A DNA stretch of 64,000 bases from an uncultured Roseibium sp. (GCF_947499295.1 NZ_CANMNP010000006.1:209967-273966), one strand, 5' to 3'; shown: positions 53,056 to 62,648, counted from the first letter of the stretch. The notes: generated by a model not told the origin, from the sequence alone. Program-made: numbers and translations.

Positions 53056-53530
53056 AGTTTGAACTGAAACCCGCCAAAGCAGGTCCGTTGCACCGGCAAG
53101 GCCGTTCTTGAACAACGGATCAAGGCGATCCCGTGTCAATCGATACCGAATGTTGCCCCGTTCCGGTTTCCAAAACGGGTATCATGTTTGTGAAAAGCCG
53201 GTCCAATGCTTCATGGCCTTTATTTAGCGTAGCCGATGACGTTCGCCCATTTCAAAGAGGGAGGATCAGCCAGTTTTCGGGTTAGGCACTGAAGCAGCAT
53301 CCTCCAGCTTTCTTTGCAGAGTGCTAAACGTGCAACTTCAGAAACTACAGGCTCGAAAACGGGGTCCTGCTGCCTTGGCCGATCCTTACCTTCGATTGCC
53401 TTTCAGGGTTTCTATCAGTTTCTGGGTGCACCTCCCTGCCAGAAGAATGCGCCAGCTGACAATCGCAGCACATCGTCCCGCCAACTGTCGATCCGCCTTG
53501 GGGTCATCGGTTCGAGTAAGAACAAGAGTT
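53056..53530. other. 475-bp gap without supported gene
   Basis: CCGTT-N7-AACGG at 53102-53118 is a short inverted repeat after the LysR gene, but no T-run follows. Frames in the rest have no family resemblance. Confidence 0.5.
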
Positions 53531-54457
53531 TCATTTATGCACTTCAATACATTCCAGGCTGGTTAACTCCGGAGAACCTCCTCGTGCGCCGCTTCCTGCT
53601 GCAATCCAGATCTTGCCGTCATGTATGCAACAGTTTGTTCCATGTCGACCGCAGTTGAGAGCTGGGCCGGGTGACCAATGATCGTCATTGCGATCGAAGA
53701 TTTGCATATCGGTGAATGCCTCCTTGCGAAGGGCTTCACCTCCAACGTAATAAATCCTGTTACCGTGAGAAGCAGCACCACCGGCGGCGGTTTGGATTGG
53801 CAGTGGTTCTGGATGCACTGACCAGGTCTGGTGTTCGAAATCAAACACGTCGACATCGGCAATTGTGTCGCCGAACAAGGCATCATAGTCCTGCCCATTG
53901 TGTCGGCCTGTTTCTCTGCCTCCAAAAAAATACAACTTGTTGTTCAAGATGGCGCAGGGCGCATGGTCACGCTTGTTCGGGGCGTCAGGCAAGATCTCCC
54001 ATCTGCCTGTCGACGGATCCATACGGTCGAACCAGCATTGCGTTCCTGAGTGATGTCCGTCGACAATGCCTCCAACCAGGTAGATCCACCCATCGTTGTG
54101 CAAAACACATCCTGCCGCTCCACGGCGGCGTGACGCAGGAATTTCAGGTCCGAAAGACCAGTCATCGGTGGCGGGCGTGTAGATCAGAACCTTGTCGAGA
54201 GGAGTTTCCCGGGGGAATTCGCCCGTCATTGTTCCGAGCAGCCAAATTTCATTTCCAAATATGACGGGTTGGAAATGATGGATTTCCATGGGCGGTGCTG
54301 ACGCTGAAGTCCATTCATTGGTCTCAGGGTCGAAGATATCAACGGGTTGGACCCGGCGGCCACCAAAAAGATAGAGCTTGCCGTCATGGGCAGCAAAGCC
54401 GTTTTCATGCCGGCAATGAGGCTCGCCTTTGCATTCGATTGTCGTCCAACGTTTCAT
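53531..54457 (-). CDS. Kelch-repeat beta-propeller protein
   Basis: 308 aa from ATG at 54457 (an ATG nine codons upstream lacks a ribosome-binding site). Six kelch blades with the GG motif: KLYLFGGRRVQPVDIFDPETNEW, WIYLVGGIVDGHHSG, KLYFFGGRETGR, RIYYVGGEALRK, and a final KIWIAAGSGARGG. No signal peptide. Bacterial kelch proteins include sialic-acid epimerases and sugar-binding proteins. Divergent from the sugar isomerase operon, which suggests a sugar-related role. Confidence 0.85.
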   Translation of the reverse strand: MKRWTTIECKGEPHCRHENGFAAHDGKLYLFGGRRVQPVDIFDPETNEWTSASAPPMEIHHFQPVIFGNEIWLLGTMTGEFPRETPLDKVLIYTPATDDWSFGPEIPASRRRGAAGCVLHNDGWIYLVGGIVDGHHSGTQCWFDRMDPSTGRWEILPDAPNKRDHAPCAILNNKLYFFGGRETGRHNGQDYDALFGDTIADVDVFDFEHQTWSVHPEPLPIQTAAGGAASHGNRIYYVGGEALRKEAFTDMQIFDRNDDHWSPGPALNCGRHGTNCCIHDGKIWIAAGSGARGGSPELTSLECIEVHK

Positions 54458-54648
54458 TTGATCCAACTCTCTGTTCACGCGCATAGATTTGAGTTTTTCA
54501 TTTCAGCACAAAAATGAATTTGGCGAAGCCACAGCCTGTTTGCAGCTCCCTTGTTTTCGTCCTTATGACCTCTCCAAACGAACCGAACCAGAGCTTCTTT
54601 GAAGAGCCAATCACAAAAAGCGCTTGCGTACCGTATTTTATGAGTCCA

Positions 54649-54667
54649 TTGTATACAGAGAATACAA
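54649..54667. promoter_or_regulatory. FadR/GntR-type operator TTGTAT-N7-ATACAA
   Basis: TTGTAT (54649-54654) and ATACAA (54662-54667) form an inverted repeat in the 263-bp divergent region between the kelch gene and the isomerase operon. The TTGTATAC core is common for FCD-type GntR regulators, and such a regulator is encoded at 56547-57206. Confidence 0.55.
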
Positions 54668-54720
54668 AATGAATTCCAGTCGTCGATTTTTGGCGAGGAA
54701 GCGTTAGCAGGGCGGGGAAA

Positions 54721-55680
54721 TTGGCTTACAAAAATTCGATCTTGCTGGGAACAATCGGCGGATACCGGGATAGATTTCATCAGTATCAGGTCGACCGTTC
54801 ATTTGAAGAGCGCCTTGAAATTGCCAAGTCCATTCCGCGCACCAACGGCGTTGAGCCCGTCTATCCGCAGGATCTTGGTTCAGATGGTGCTGGTCTTAAG
54901 GCAATGCAGGACAGCGGCCTGGCTGTCTCGGCCGTAAACGTCAACATCAAAACTGAAGACAAATTCAGAGAAGGGTCCTTCACTCACCGCGATCCCGGAA
55001 TTCGCAGAGAAACGGTTGCATATCTGAAGACGGCTATGGACATGTCCGTCGAGCTCGGCGCGAACATGATCACCGTTTGTCCGCTCATCGATGGCTGGGA
55101 TTTCAGTTTTCAGGCCGACCACATTCAACAATGGCGATGGGCAATAGAGGCCTTTTCAGAAGCGGCGCATCACCGAAGTGATGTCAAACTAAGCATCGAA
55201 TACAAGGCGTTTGAAAGCAAGAACCACATCATCCTGCCTTCTATGGGAAAGACGCTTCATTTATGTGAGAGGGTGGGTGCCGAAAACATTGGTGTCACGA
55301 TGGATGTCGGCCATGCACTCATCGCAGGTGAGTGTCCAGCAGCCGAATTGGCTATAGCCAGCGAAGCAGGCCGTCTGTTTTACGTCCATTTCAACGACAA
55401 CGACCGCGGAGCCGACTGGGACATGCTTCCGGCTTCCGTTCATCTTTGGCAAACGCTCGAGACGCTCCATTATATGCGTCGCATCGGCTACGACGGTTGG
55501 GTTGCCTATGACGTGTTCACGCGTTCTGGTGACAACGCGGAGGCCATTGCCGCGACGTTTGAAATTATGGAAAATCTTGAGAAGCTGCTCGACAAGATCG
55601 GAGAGAAAACGCTCTTTGCCGCGCAAGCTTCGGGCGTGCCTGCACAAGCTTACCGTGACCTCATCAGGGGGTTGCTGTGA
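54721..55680 (+). CDS. Sugar phosphate isomerase/epimerase-family TIM barrel (xylose isomerase-like)
   Basis: 319 aa with TTG start at 54721, just behind GGGCGGGGAA; no in-frame ATG occurs for the first 60 codons. AP_endonuc_2-type barrel: metal-ligand segments LSIEYKAFES, GVTMDVGHALIAG, VHFNDNDRGADWDML and WVAYDVF. Probably a 3-epimerase or keto-aldose isomerase of the imported sugar. Overlaps the next isomerase by four bases (GTGA). Confidence 0.87.
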   Translation: MAYKNSILLGTIGGYRDRFHQYQVDRSFEERLEIAKSIPRTNGVEPVYPQDLGSDGAGLKAMQDSGLAVSAVNVNIKTEDKFREGSFTHRDPGIRRETVAYLKTAMDMSVELGANMITVCPLIDGWDFSFQADHIQQWRWAIEAFSEAAHHRSDVKLSIEYKAFESKNHIILPSMGKTLHLCERVGAENIGVTMDVGHALIAGECPAAELAIASEAGRLFYVHFNDNDRGADWDMLPASVHLWQTLETLHYMRRIGYDGWVAYDVFTRSGDNAEAIAATFEIMENLEKLLDKIGEKTLFAAQASGVPAQAYRDLIRGLL

Positions 55681-56489
55681 GACTGGGTCTTGGAACATAC
55701 GCATTTCGCTGGTCAATTGGACATAAAGACCAGGTTCCTGATGTGCCTATGAGTGCATTGGATGTTCTGGAGGTCGCAATCGGTCACGGTCTGTCCGTTG
55801 TCCAATTTGCTGACAACTTGCCTCTTCACAAGCTGTCGAACGCCGAACTCGGTGCCTTGGTTTCTCGTGCACGCGTCGCTGGCGTGACGCTTGAGCTCGG
55901 AACACAGTCCTTCGATGTTGAGCAGGTACGCAATTATCTCGAGATCGGCGAGAAAATTGGCGCTCCCATTCTTCGTGTGGCCCTCGATGGTCCAGACAAT
56001 GAAAAGCCACTGGATGCCCTTGCAGCGGAGTTCGTTTCGCTCTTCCCGCTTGCAAGAGCCAAGAGGATCAAGATCGCCGTTGAAAATCATTTCGACTTTC
56101 CCTCCGATCGTCTTGTCGCGCTCCTTCGATGGATAAATGACCCGCAAGTCGGCGTTTGTCTTGATGTTGCAAATTCGATTTGCGCCGGCGAATGGCCTGC
56201 CGAGACCGTAGGACGGTTAGCGGCTCATACCATCAATCTCCATCTCAAGGATTACGTGATTGAACCGGATCCCTATGGCGTCGGATTTCGAATTCTGGGA
56301 TGCCCCTTGGGCGATGGCCGGACAGACTGCGCAGCCGTACTAGGCGCGGCCGACTACCCTGATGAGATGAGCGTAATTCTCGAGCATTGGCTTCCAGGAT
56401 ATCCGGATTTGAGTGAGGCGCGATCCAAAGAGGCTGTCTGGCTTGCCCGAAGTGTCACTTATGCCCGCTCACAATTGGGGTTGGCATGA
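55677..56489 (+). CDS. Second sugar phosphate isomerase/epimerase-family TIM barrel
   Basis: 270 aa, GTG start in the end of the upstream gene. Same superfamily: LGLGTYAFRWSIGH at the N-terminus, IKIAVENHFDF, GVCLDVANSICAG, NLHLKDYVIEPD and ILEHWLPG as barrel-strand ligands. Smaller than its neighbour and not closely similar, so the pair may carry out successive steps. Confidence 0.87.
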   Translation: MRLGLGTYAFRWSIGHKDQVPDVPMSALDVLEVAIGHGLSVVQFADNLPLHKLSNAELGALVSRARVAGVTLELGTQSFDVEQVRNYLEIGEKIGAPILRVALDGPDNEKPLDALAAEFVSLFPLARAKRIKIAVENHFDFPSDRLVALLRWINDPQVGVCLDVANSICAGEWPAETVGRLAAHTINLHLKDYVIEPDPYGVGFRILGCPLGDGRTDCAAVLGAADYPDEMSVILEHWLPGYPDLSEARSKEAVWLARSVTYARSQLGLA

Positions 56490-56546
56490 TGCGCAAAAAA
56501 GGTTTGAGATTTCCGCACCTTGGTTACTTGCAAAAGGAAGAGCTAC

Positions 56547-57206
56547 ATGCGGACTAGGTCAAATACCAATACCCTTGAAGACGAAGTCTATCTCCAGCTG
56601 CGCGAGATGATCCTGTCTGGTGATCTGGTTTCCGGAGAAAAGCTGGTCCAGGAAGACCTGTCGGAACGCCTTGGTGTCAGTCGCACACCGCTTCGCAGTG
56701 CGATCGCAAAACTGGAAGGCGAAGACTTTGTTCGGATGACGTCGCGCAGCGAAGCATATGTGGCTGAATTCGGAACACGCCAGATCGTGGATTTGTTTGA
56801 AGTGCGGGCCGTCTTGGAAGGTCTCATCTGCCGGTTGCTGGCACCGACGATAGAGCAGAAACATATCTTATATCTGCGTTCTGTCATCACTGCGGCACAA
56901 CCGGCTGTCGAAACCGGCGACACGCAAGCCTATCGTGATGCCGACGTCGAGTTTCATACCTATCTGACCAAGCTCGTCACGCAGGGCAACCTTACCAAAA
57001 TGCTGGATTCTGTTCATGCCATCATGAGCATGTCCCTGTCGCAAGGCATTTTGCGCTCGCCAGAGGAAACTCATCCTGAGCACCTGGCGATCATCGATGC
57101 GCTGGAAGCCAAGGATCCCGACCAGGCAGAGCGTCTGATGATCCAGCACATCCGAAAAACCATAGAATTGCTTCGCCGCAGAATTGCCGACGAAGAGGGG
57201 AACTAG
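56547..57206 (+). CDS. GntR-family regulator, FCD type
   Basis: 219 aa from ATG at 56547, behind AAGGAAGAG. Winged helix EDEVYLQLREMILSGDLVSG, LSERLGVSRTPLRSAIAKLEGEDF, then FCD helices (VDLFEVRAVLEGLICRLLA, DADVEFHTYLTKL, HLAIIDALEAKD). Third gene of the sugar operon; likely binds the TTGTAT-type palindrome at 54649-54667. Confidence 0.93.
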   Translation: MRTRSNTNTLEDEVYLQLREMILSGDLVSGEKLVQEDLSERLGVSRTPLRSAIAKLEGEDFVRMTSRSEAYVAEFGTRQIVDLFEVRAVLEGLICRLLAPTIEQKHILYLRSVITAAQPAVETGDTQAYRDADVEFHTYLTKLVTQGNLTKMLDSVHAIMSMSLSQGILRSPEETHPEHLAIIDALEAKDPDQAERLMIQHIRKTIELLRRRIADEEGN

Positions 57207-57260
57207 GCACGCTTCACACTTGCGTAGGCGGCCTTTCTGGTGAAATGGAGGAATGACACC

Positions 57261-58541
57261 ATGGAAAAGCTGAAACTGACCACAGCTGTACTGGCGCTAT
57301 CAGCCAGCTTTCTGGCAGCGGCTCCAGCTGGCGCTGAAAGCATAGAGTTCTGGACGCAAACTTATGGTGACCAGATCAAGTGGACTGCTGCGATCAAAGA
57401 GCTGACAGAAGCCTACGAAGCCGAAACCGGGGTCAAGGTGAACCACGAGATCGTGCCTTGGTCTTCCTCACGCAAAACCTGGCTGGCAGTCGCCCAAGGT
57501 GGTGCTGCGCCTGATTGTGCCGACATGTGGTGGCTCCATTCCTTTTCCGCTATCGGCGGAGATAAATTCGGTCCGATGCCGATCAATGATTTCAAGTCCA
57601 AGTTTTCGGTCGAAGACTTTTATGAAGGTGCATTGCAGGATTCGACCTGGCGCGGAGACTTTTATGGAATTCCGTGGCGAGGCGACATTCGCGCACAGCT
57701 TTATCGCACAGACATAGCGGCAGAAGCCGGCGTGACCCAGCCGCCGGAAAACTGGGACGAGGTGATTGAAGCCGCCAGGAAGATGACAAAACGCAGTGAC
57801 AACGGCGAGGTTGAAACCTGGGGCTACAGCTTTGGGTCAGCGGCCAAGGTCGTCGATTGGCTAATGCCGTTGTACTGGCAGGCCGGCGGCGAATTCATGA
57901 CCGACGACGGGAAAACAGCGACAATCGACAATGACGCAATGCGCAAAGCGCTGACCTTCATGCACGACATGGTCAATGTTCATAAGGTTGCCGATCCAGA
58001 TGCATTCGAGAAAGGGTACAAAGCCCGACCTGCGTTTGTTGCCGGCAAGGTTGCGATGATCGGAAGCGCTGAGCAGGCGTGGGGCAACCGCTTGGAAACC
58101 GAAAATCCGGAAGTAGACGGGAAGTGGTCCTTTTCGCGAAGTGCAGCTGGACCTGCCAACCGGGCAAGTTTTTCTGGAGCGGGATACCTTGGCGTTCTGC
58201 GAGGTTCTGAAAAGGTTGAGCAATGCGTCGACTGGCTCGCTTACCTGTCCAGGGACGAGAACATGCTGAAATTGTCCCAGGCAGCCGGAACCGTCGCAAC
58301 CAAACCTGCAGTTATGGCAACGGATTTTTGGAGTGACCGACCGTACAAACGCGTTGTGGCCGAGGCGCTAGAAGATGCTCACACGTCCCAGCATCCGGCA
58401 CCGGCTTGGTCGGCCATTTCCACCTCCGAGCCCGGCGGTATCCTCTATGACATGATCTACTCCGTTGTCATTGAGCAGCAAGATATGGATGCTGCGATCA
58501 CGACGGCTCAAGAGTTGATGCAGGCTCAGCTGGATCGGTAA
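57261..58541 (+). CDS. Sugar ABC transporter substrate-binding protein (UgpB/MalE type)
   Basis: 426 aa from ATG at 57261 behind GGAGG. Signal peptide 1-24 (cleavage after AGAE region). Type-1 solute-binding pattern: IEFWTQTYGDQIKWTAAIKELTEAYEAETG, VAQGGAAPDCADMWWLHSF, WRGDFYGIPWRGDIRAQLYR, PPENWDEVIEAARKM. Binds an oligosaccharide or glycoside in the periplasm; first gene of the transporter part and followed by a strong stem-loop. Confidence 0.93.
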   Translation: MEKLKLTTAVLALSASFLAAAPAGAESIEFWTQTYGDQIKWTAAIKELTEAYEAETGVKVNHEIVPWSSSRKTWLAVAQGGAAPDCADMWWLHSFSAIGGDKFGPMPINDFKSKFSVEDFYEGALQDSTWRGDFYGIPWRGDIRAQLYRTDIAAEAGVTQPPENWDEVIEAARKMTKRSDNGEVETWGYSFGSAAKVVDWLMPLYWQAGGEFMTDDGKTATIDNDAMRKALTFMHDMVNVHKVADPDAFEKGYKARPAFVAGKVAMIGSAEQAWGNRLETENPEVDGKWSFSRSAAGPANRASFSGAGYLGVLRGSEKVEQCVDWLAYLSRDENMLKLSQAAGTVATKPAVMATDFWSDRPYKRVVAEALEDAHTSQHPAPAWSAISTSEPGGILYDMIYSVVIEQQDMDAAITTAQELMQAQLDR

Positions 58542-58562
58542 TGCGCTCCAGCCCTCCCGGGC

Positions 58563-58594
58563 ATCTGTCCCCCTTCTCCAGTAGGGGGACAGAT
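58563..58594 (+). other. Strong intercistronic stem-loop after the binding-protein gene
   Basis: ATCTGTCCCCC (58563-58573) and GGGGGACAGAT (58584-58594) make an 11-bp stem with 10-nt loop, followed by CGCCTTTTCTTTCC. It may end some transcripts here and protect the upstream message, giving excess binding protein over permeases. Confidence 0.65.
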
Positions 58595-58669
58595 CGCCTT
58601 TTCTTTCCATCTGGATCGTCTTGGAATGCACGCATTCCTTGCCTGGACAGCTAGACCCAACACTCCGAT

Positions 58670-59569
58670 ATGAACGAAAAAAACGTCTTCTGTTACGTGA
58701 TGGTCGCGCCGGCGCTATTGATCACGATAGTCCTCGGCGTCTACCCGATGGTCGATACGATGTTGATTTCATTTCAGTCTTACGACCTCCTTACGGTTCA
58801 GTCGAAAGGGACCGAATGGGTCGGTTTCGACAACTATCGCGAAATCCTGGCGAACGACAAGTTTCTGCAGACTGTTTTGCAGACCGTGATCTTTACAGTT
58901 TTGGCTGTTGGTATTTCGGTGTTGATGGGCCTCTTTCTTGCCCAGGTCATCAACGCAGACTTTCGCGGCCGTTCTGTGCTCCGGACTGTCATTCTCAGTC
59001 CCTGGTTTGTACCGCCTGTTGTCGCATCTGCCATCTGGCTATGGCTTCTGGAGACAAATACGAGCCCGATCAACAGTATGCTCCTGGATGCAGGAATAAT
59101 TGAGCGCAAAATTCGCTTCCTGACTGATAGTGACACGATCGGACCGTTCAGCATTCCCATGCTTTCAATTGTCGCAGTTCGCTGTTGGAACGGCCTGCCG
59201 ATCATCATCATCTTTCTTCTGGCTGGCTTGCAGTCCATTCCTAAAAGCCTTTACGAGGCGGCCGAAATGGACGGTGGAGGGGTCTGGGCAAAGTTTCGAT
59301 ACGTGACCTTGCCTATGTTGCGGCCTGTCTTGATGGTTCTCTTTGCGCTGCTTTTTCTGGGAGGATTTGGGCATTTTGAGATGAATTACATCATGACCGG
59401 GGGTGGCCCCCGAAATCTGACGAATGTCCTTGCGGTTTGGACCTATCAGGAAGGCTTTCAGTTCTTGCGATACGGCAAGGCGGCTGCAGCGGGCGGCATC
59501 GTGCTGGTGATGTGTTCAATCATCTCCGTCTTCTATCTTTGGGCTCAATCCAAGGACAACCGGTCATGA
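58670..59569 (+). CDS. Sugar ABC transporter permease (UgpA/MalF type)
   Basis: 299 aa; six helices with the EAA loop SLYEAAEMDGGGVWAKFRYVTLPML and the MalF-type YIMTGGGPRNLTNVLAVWTYQEGF region. No clear Shine-Dalgarno before the ATG. Overlaps the next permease by four bases. Confidence 0.93.
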   Translation: MNEKNVFCYVMVAPALLITIVLGVYPMVDTMLISFQSYDLLTVQSKGTEWVGFDNYREILANDKFLQTVLQTVIFTVLAVGISVLMGLFLAQVINADFRGRSVLRTVILSPWFVPPVVASAIWLWLLETNTSPINSMLLDAGIIERKIRFLTDSDTIGPFSIPMLSIVAVRCWNGLPIIIIFLLAGLQSIPKSLYEAAEMDGGGVWAKFRYVTLPMLRPVLMVLFALLFLGGFGHFEMNYIMTGGGPRNLTNVLAVWTYQEGFQFLRYGKAAAAGGIVLVMCSIISVFYLWAQSKDNRS

Positions 59570-60456
59570 GCGTTGCCTCTTCAGCAATTGCACCGCAATC
59601 GCAGGCAAACTCCGTAAGGCTCGGTGACTGGATCACCCGCCTGGCGATATTTGTCGCGCTGGCTTCGATGTTAATTTTTATTTTGCTGCCCATCTTCTGG
59701 ATGGTGAAGAGTTCACTTCAAACAACGGCGGAGGTGAACGCCATTCCGCCCAAGTTCTGGGCGGCCTCACCGTCATTCGACCCTTATCTGATTGCCAATC
59801 AGATCATCCCGTTGATGCGGTATATCGGAAATTCTCTTCTCGTTTCTTCGGTCGCAGCCGTCATAGCAAGTGTCGTGTCCTGCATGGCAGCCTACGTCCT
59901 TGCCCGCTTTAAGTTTCCAGGTGCAACGCTCATTCTGGTTACGTTGCTTCTCACGCAGCTGATACCTCCGATTACACGTGTTTTTCCTGTCTATTTTCTG
60001 GTTCAGGAAATGGGGCTGTTGAACACATATGGAGGTTTGATTTTTGCCTATGTCGGCTTCTCAATCCCCTATGCGGTTCTTCTGTTGAGAGGGTACTTCC
60101 AATCTGCCTGCCCACCGGAACTGGAGCAGGCGGCAATGATGGATGGCTGCACATATTTCGGCGCGTTTTGGCGAGTGATTTTGCCGATTTGCCTGCCGGG
60201 TATCGCCGCCGTGACCGTGTTCACTTTCCTCAACGCCTGGAACGATTTCCTGTGGGCGAGTCTTCTGCTGTCTTCAGGGGACTATCAGACCATTCAAGTG
60301 GGTATCGGTTCCTTTGCCGCTGAAGATGGTGCCGGCCAGTATCAAAACGCGTTCATGGCCGCGTGTGTTGCGTCCACCATTCCGGCGCTGGTGCTTTTCT
60401 TCTTCGTGCAACGATGGCTGGTTGGCGGTTTGACCGCCGGTGCCGTCAAATCCTAG
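59566..60456 (+). CDS. Sugar ABC transporter permease (UgpE/MalG type)
   Basis: 296 aa from ATG at 59566 (ATGA overlap). Six helices, EAA loop PPELEQAAMMDGCTYFGAFWRVILPICLPG, and the MalG C-terminal end QRWLVGGLTAGAVKS. Partner of the upstream permease. Confidence 0.93.
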   Translation: MSVASSAIAPQSQANSVRLGDWITRLAIFVALASMLIFILLPIFWMVKSSLQTTAEVNAIPPKFWAASPSFDPYLIANQIIPLMRYIGNSLLVSSVAAVIASVVSCMAAYVLARFKFPGATLILVTLLLTQLIPPITRVFPVYFLVQEMGLLNTYGGLIFAYVGFSIPYAVLLLRGYFQSACPPELEQAAMMDGCTYFGAFWRVILPICLPGIAAVTVFTFLNAWNDFLWASLLLSSGDYQTIQVGIGSFAAEDGAGQYQNAFMAACVASTIPALVLFFFVQRWLVGGLTAGAVKS

Positions 60457-60466
60457 CGGGCATTCA

Positions 60467-61540
60467 ATGACCAGAGTTTCAATCGACGGTGAAAAGTTCT
60501 TAATCGACGGAACGCCAACACACAAAGGGAGAACCTGGAAAGGACATCAGGTCGAGGGCCTTTTGTTCAACAACAGGGTCGTCCAGGCGATATTCGACGA
60601 TGAAAATCCGGAGACGCGTCATCAATGGGTTTATCCCGACACCGGGGTTTGGGACCCAGAGCGCAATCTCGAAGAATTCTGCGCGGTTCTTCCAGAATAC
60701 AAGGCCAATGGCTGCGATGCCGTCACGATCAATCTTCAAGGTGGTATGCCGATCACGAAGACAGAGACGGTACAACCTTGGCTCAACACGGCGATTGATC
60801 CCGAAGGAAATCTGAAATCAGCCTATTTGCATCGCTTGGATCGTCTGCTCAAAGCAGCTGACATTGCTGGCGTCGTGGTCATTGTCGGCCTCTACTATTT
60901 TGGGCAGGACAAATATATTTCTGACGAAGATGCAGTGAAACGCGGTGTCATCAATGCTTGCGATTGGTTGTTAAAAAGCGGCCACGAAAACATTCTCGTT
61001 GAGATCAACAACGAGGCTGACATTCCTCACTATACCCATGACGTTCTGATGCCTGGTCGTGTGCACGAATTAATCGCTCTGGCAAAGAGCAGATCGCTCG
61101 AAGGGCGCAGATTGTTGGTGGCGACATCCTTTGCCGGCGGCGCCTATCACATGCGGCACAACGGCGTGCTGGATCTTTCGGATTCGAAGGGGCTGCAAAA
61201 CGGCATCCCGACGGAAGACGTTCTTGAGGTCTCGGACTTTGCTCTCGTCCATACCAATGAAATGAACATGGCCAACACTCGCGAAGTCGTGCGGCGGACA
61301 CGTGAGCGAGAGGCCTTCAAACGCTGCCCCATGCCAGTTGTGATCAATGAAGATTCAATTGCGGTGACCAACCTTTTTGCGGCGGTCGAGGAATATGCGC
61401 CTTGGGGATACTACGACCAGGGCGACAACAACTATCGCGATGGCTATCAGTCCGTGCCGGTGAATTGGGCCATCAACACTCCCTCCAAGCGCTCCTTTTT
61501 TGACGCCGTTGCGGAAGTAACGGGCGCCAAAAGCCGTTGA
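60467..61540 (+). CDS. Clan GH-A-like TIM-barrel protein, possible glycoside hydrolase
   Basis: 357 aa from ATG at 60467. Starts with a short beta segment (FLIDGTPTHKGRTWKGHQVEG, as in GH5-like proteins), then a barrel with an acid/base-type Glu183 in VEINNEADIP and a nucleophile-type Glu295 in VVINEDSIAV. No signal peptide, so it would act on sugar imported intact by the adjacent ABC transporter. Not matched to a named family. Confidence 0.78.
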   Translation: MTRVSIDGEKFLIDGTPTHKGRTWKGHQVEGLLFNNRVVQAIFDDENPETRHQWVYPDTGVWDPERNLEEFCAVLPEYKANGCDAVTINLQGGMPITKTETVQPWLNTAIDPEGNLKSAYLHRLDRLLKAADIAGVVVIVGLYYFGQDKYISDEDAVKRGVINACDWLLKSGHENILVEINNEADIPHYTHDVLMPGRVHELIALAKSRSLEGRRLLVATSFAGGAYHMRHNGVLDLSDSKGLQNGIPTEDVLEVSDFALVHTNEMNMANTREVVRRTREREAFKRCPMPVVINEDSIAVTNLFAAVEEYAPWGYYDQGDNNYRDGYQSVPVNWAINTPSKRSFFDAVAEVTGAKSR

Positions 61541-61568
61541 ATTGGTGTGAAATTCGAAAGAAAGACAA

Positions 61569-62648
61569 ATGGCATCCATAGAAATACAAGATGTCCGAAA
61601 ATCCTACGCTTCGCTTGAGGTAATTCACGGCGTATCGCTGGACATTGAAGACGGCGAGTTTGTTATTCTGGTCGGGCCTTCTGGGTGCGGGAAAACGACC
61701 CTGCTGCGCATGATCGCAGGCCTTGAGTCGATTTCAAAGGGCCAGGTAGCTATCGATGGTTCGATCATCAATCACTTGCCGCCACGTGCGCGGGATATTG
61801 CAATGGTGTTTCAGTCCTACGCCTTGTATCCCCATATGACGGTTCGCAAGAATATGGGGTTTTCCCTAAAACTGGCGGGCGTCAAGCCTCGTGAAATCGA
61901 TGAAAAAGTCAACGTGGCGGCAGACGTATTGGATCTGAGCCACCTTTTGGAACGCAAGCCCGGGCAATTGTCTGGTGGTCAACGTCAGCGGGTCGCCATG
62001 GGCCGGGCCATTGTTCGGAACCCAAAACTATTCCTGTTCGATGAGCCTCTTTCAAATCTGGACGCTAAACTGCGGGTGCAGATGCGCTCTGAAATCAAGG
62101 AACTGCATCAGCGTTTCAAGACGACAACAGTTTACGTTACTCACGATCAAGTGGAAGCCATGACGATGGCGGACAGGATCGTGGTCATGAACAACGGTCA
62201 TGTGGAGCAGACGGGAACTCCGATGGAGCTGTATGACAATCCGCTGACGCGCTTTGTTGCTTCCTTTATCGGCTCACCTTCAATGAACATGATCGAAGGC
62301 CACTTGTCTGAGCAGGGTCAGTTTGAATTGCCGGCTGGAAATACCATCGATCTGTCTGAAGTTGCATCAGACGAGGCCCGTGGCCAAAAGATCATACTCG
62401 GCATTCGACCTGAACATATCTGCGTCGGAGGGCAGGGCACCTCGCTGGGGAATGCCCACATTCGTGTCGTGGAACCGACAGGGTCAGAGACTTTGCTGTT
62501 CGTGGATGCCATTGGCCAACCAATGCACGTTCTGGACCGAACGCGCAGCACGTTCAACGCACATGATGTCGTTCCATTGTTCGCAGCCGGCGAAGATTTT
62601 CATTTTTTCGATGCAGAGACTGGTGGGCGGCTCCCCAAAAATGGTTGA
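61569..62648 (+). CDS. Sugar ABC transporter ATPase (UgpC/MalK type)
   Basis: 359 aa: Walker A GPSGCGKTTLLR, Q-loop FQSYALYPHMTV, signature LSGGQRQRVAMGRAI, Walker B LFLFDEPLSNLD, H-loop VTHDQVEAMT, and C-terminal TOBE/OB segments (ILGIRPEHICVG). ATP engine for the two permeases encoded upstream. Ends eight bases inside the next gene. Confidence 0.93.
   Translation: MASIEIQDVRKSYASLEVIHGVSLDIEDGEFVILVGPSGCGKTTLLRMIAGLESISKGQVAIDGSIINHLPPRARDIAMVFQSYALYPHMTVRKNMGFSLKLAGVKPREIDEKVNVAADVLDLSHLLERKPGQLSGGQRQRVAMGRAIVRNPKLFLFDEPLSNLDAKLRVQMRSEIKELHQRFKTTTVYVTHDQVEAMTMADRIVVMNNGHVEQTGTPMELYDNPLTRFVASFIGSPSMNMIEGHLSEQGQFELPAGNTIDLSEVASDEARGQKIILGIRPEHICVGGQGTSLGNAHIRVVEPTGSETLLFVDAIGQPMHVLDRTRSTFNAHDVVPLFAAGEDFHFFDAETGGRLPKNG

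Noticed and set aside
53314..53658. 114-codon plus-strand frame upstream of the kelch gene end
   Set aside because: Overlaps the kelch gene in antisense, no ribosome-binding site, no family pattern.
62323..62640. Upstream extension of the mutarotase frame
   Set aside because: It overlaps the conserved TOBE part of the ATPase gene in another frame; the mutarotase family begins at the ATG at 62641.
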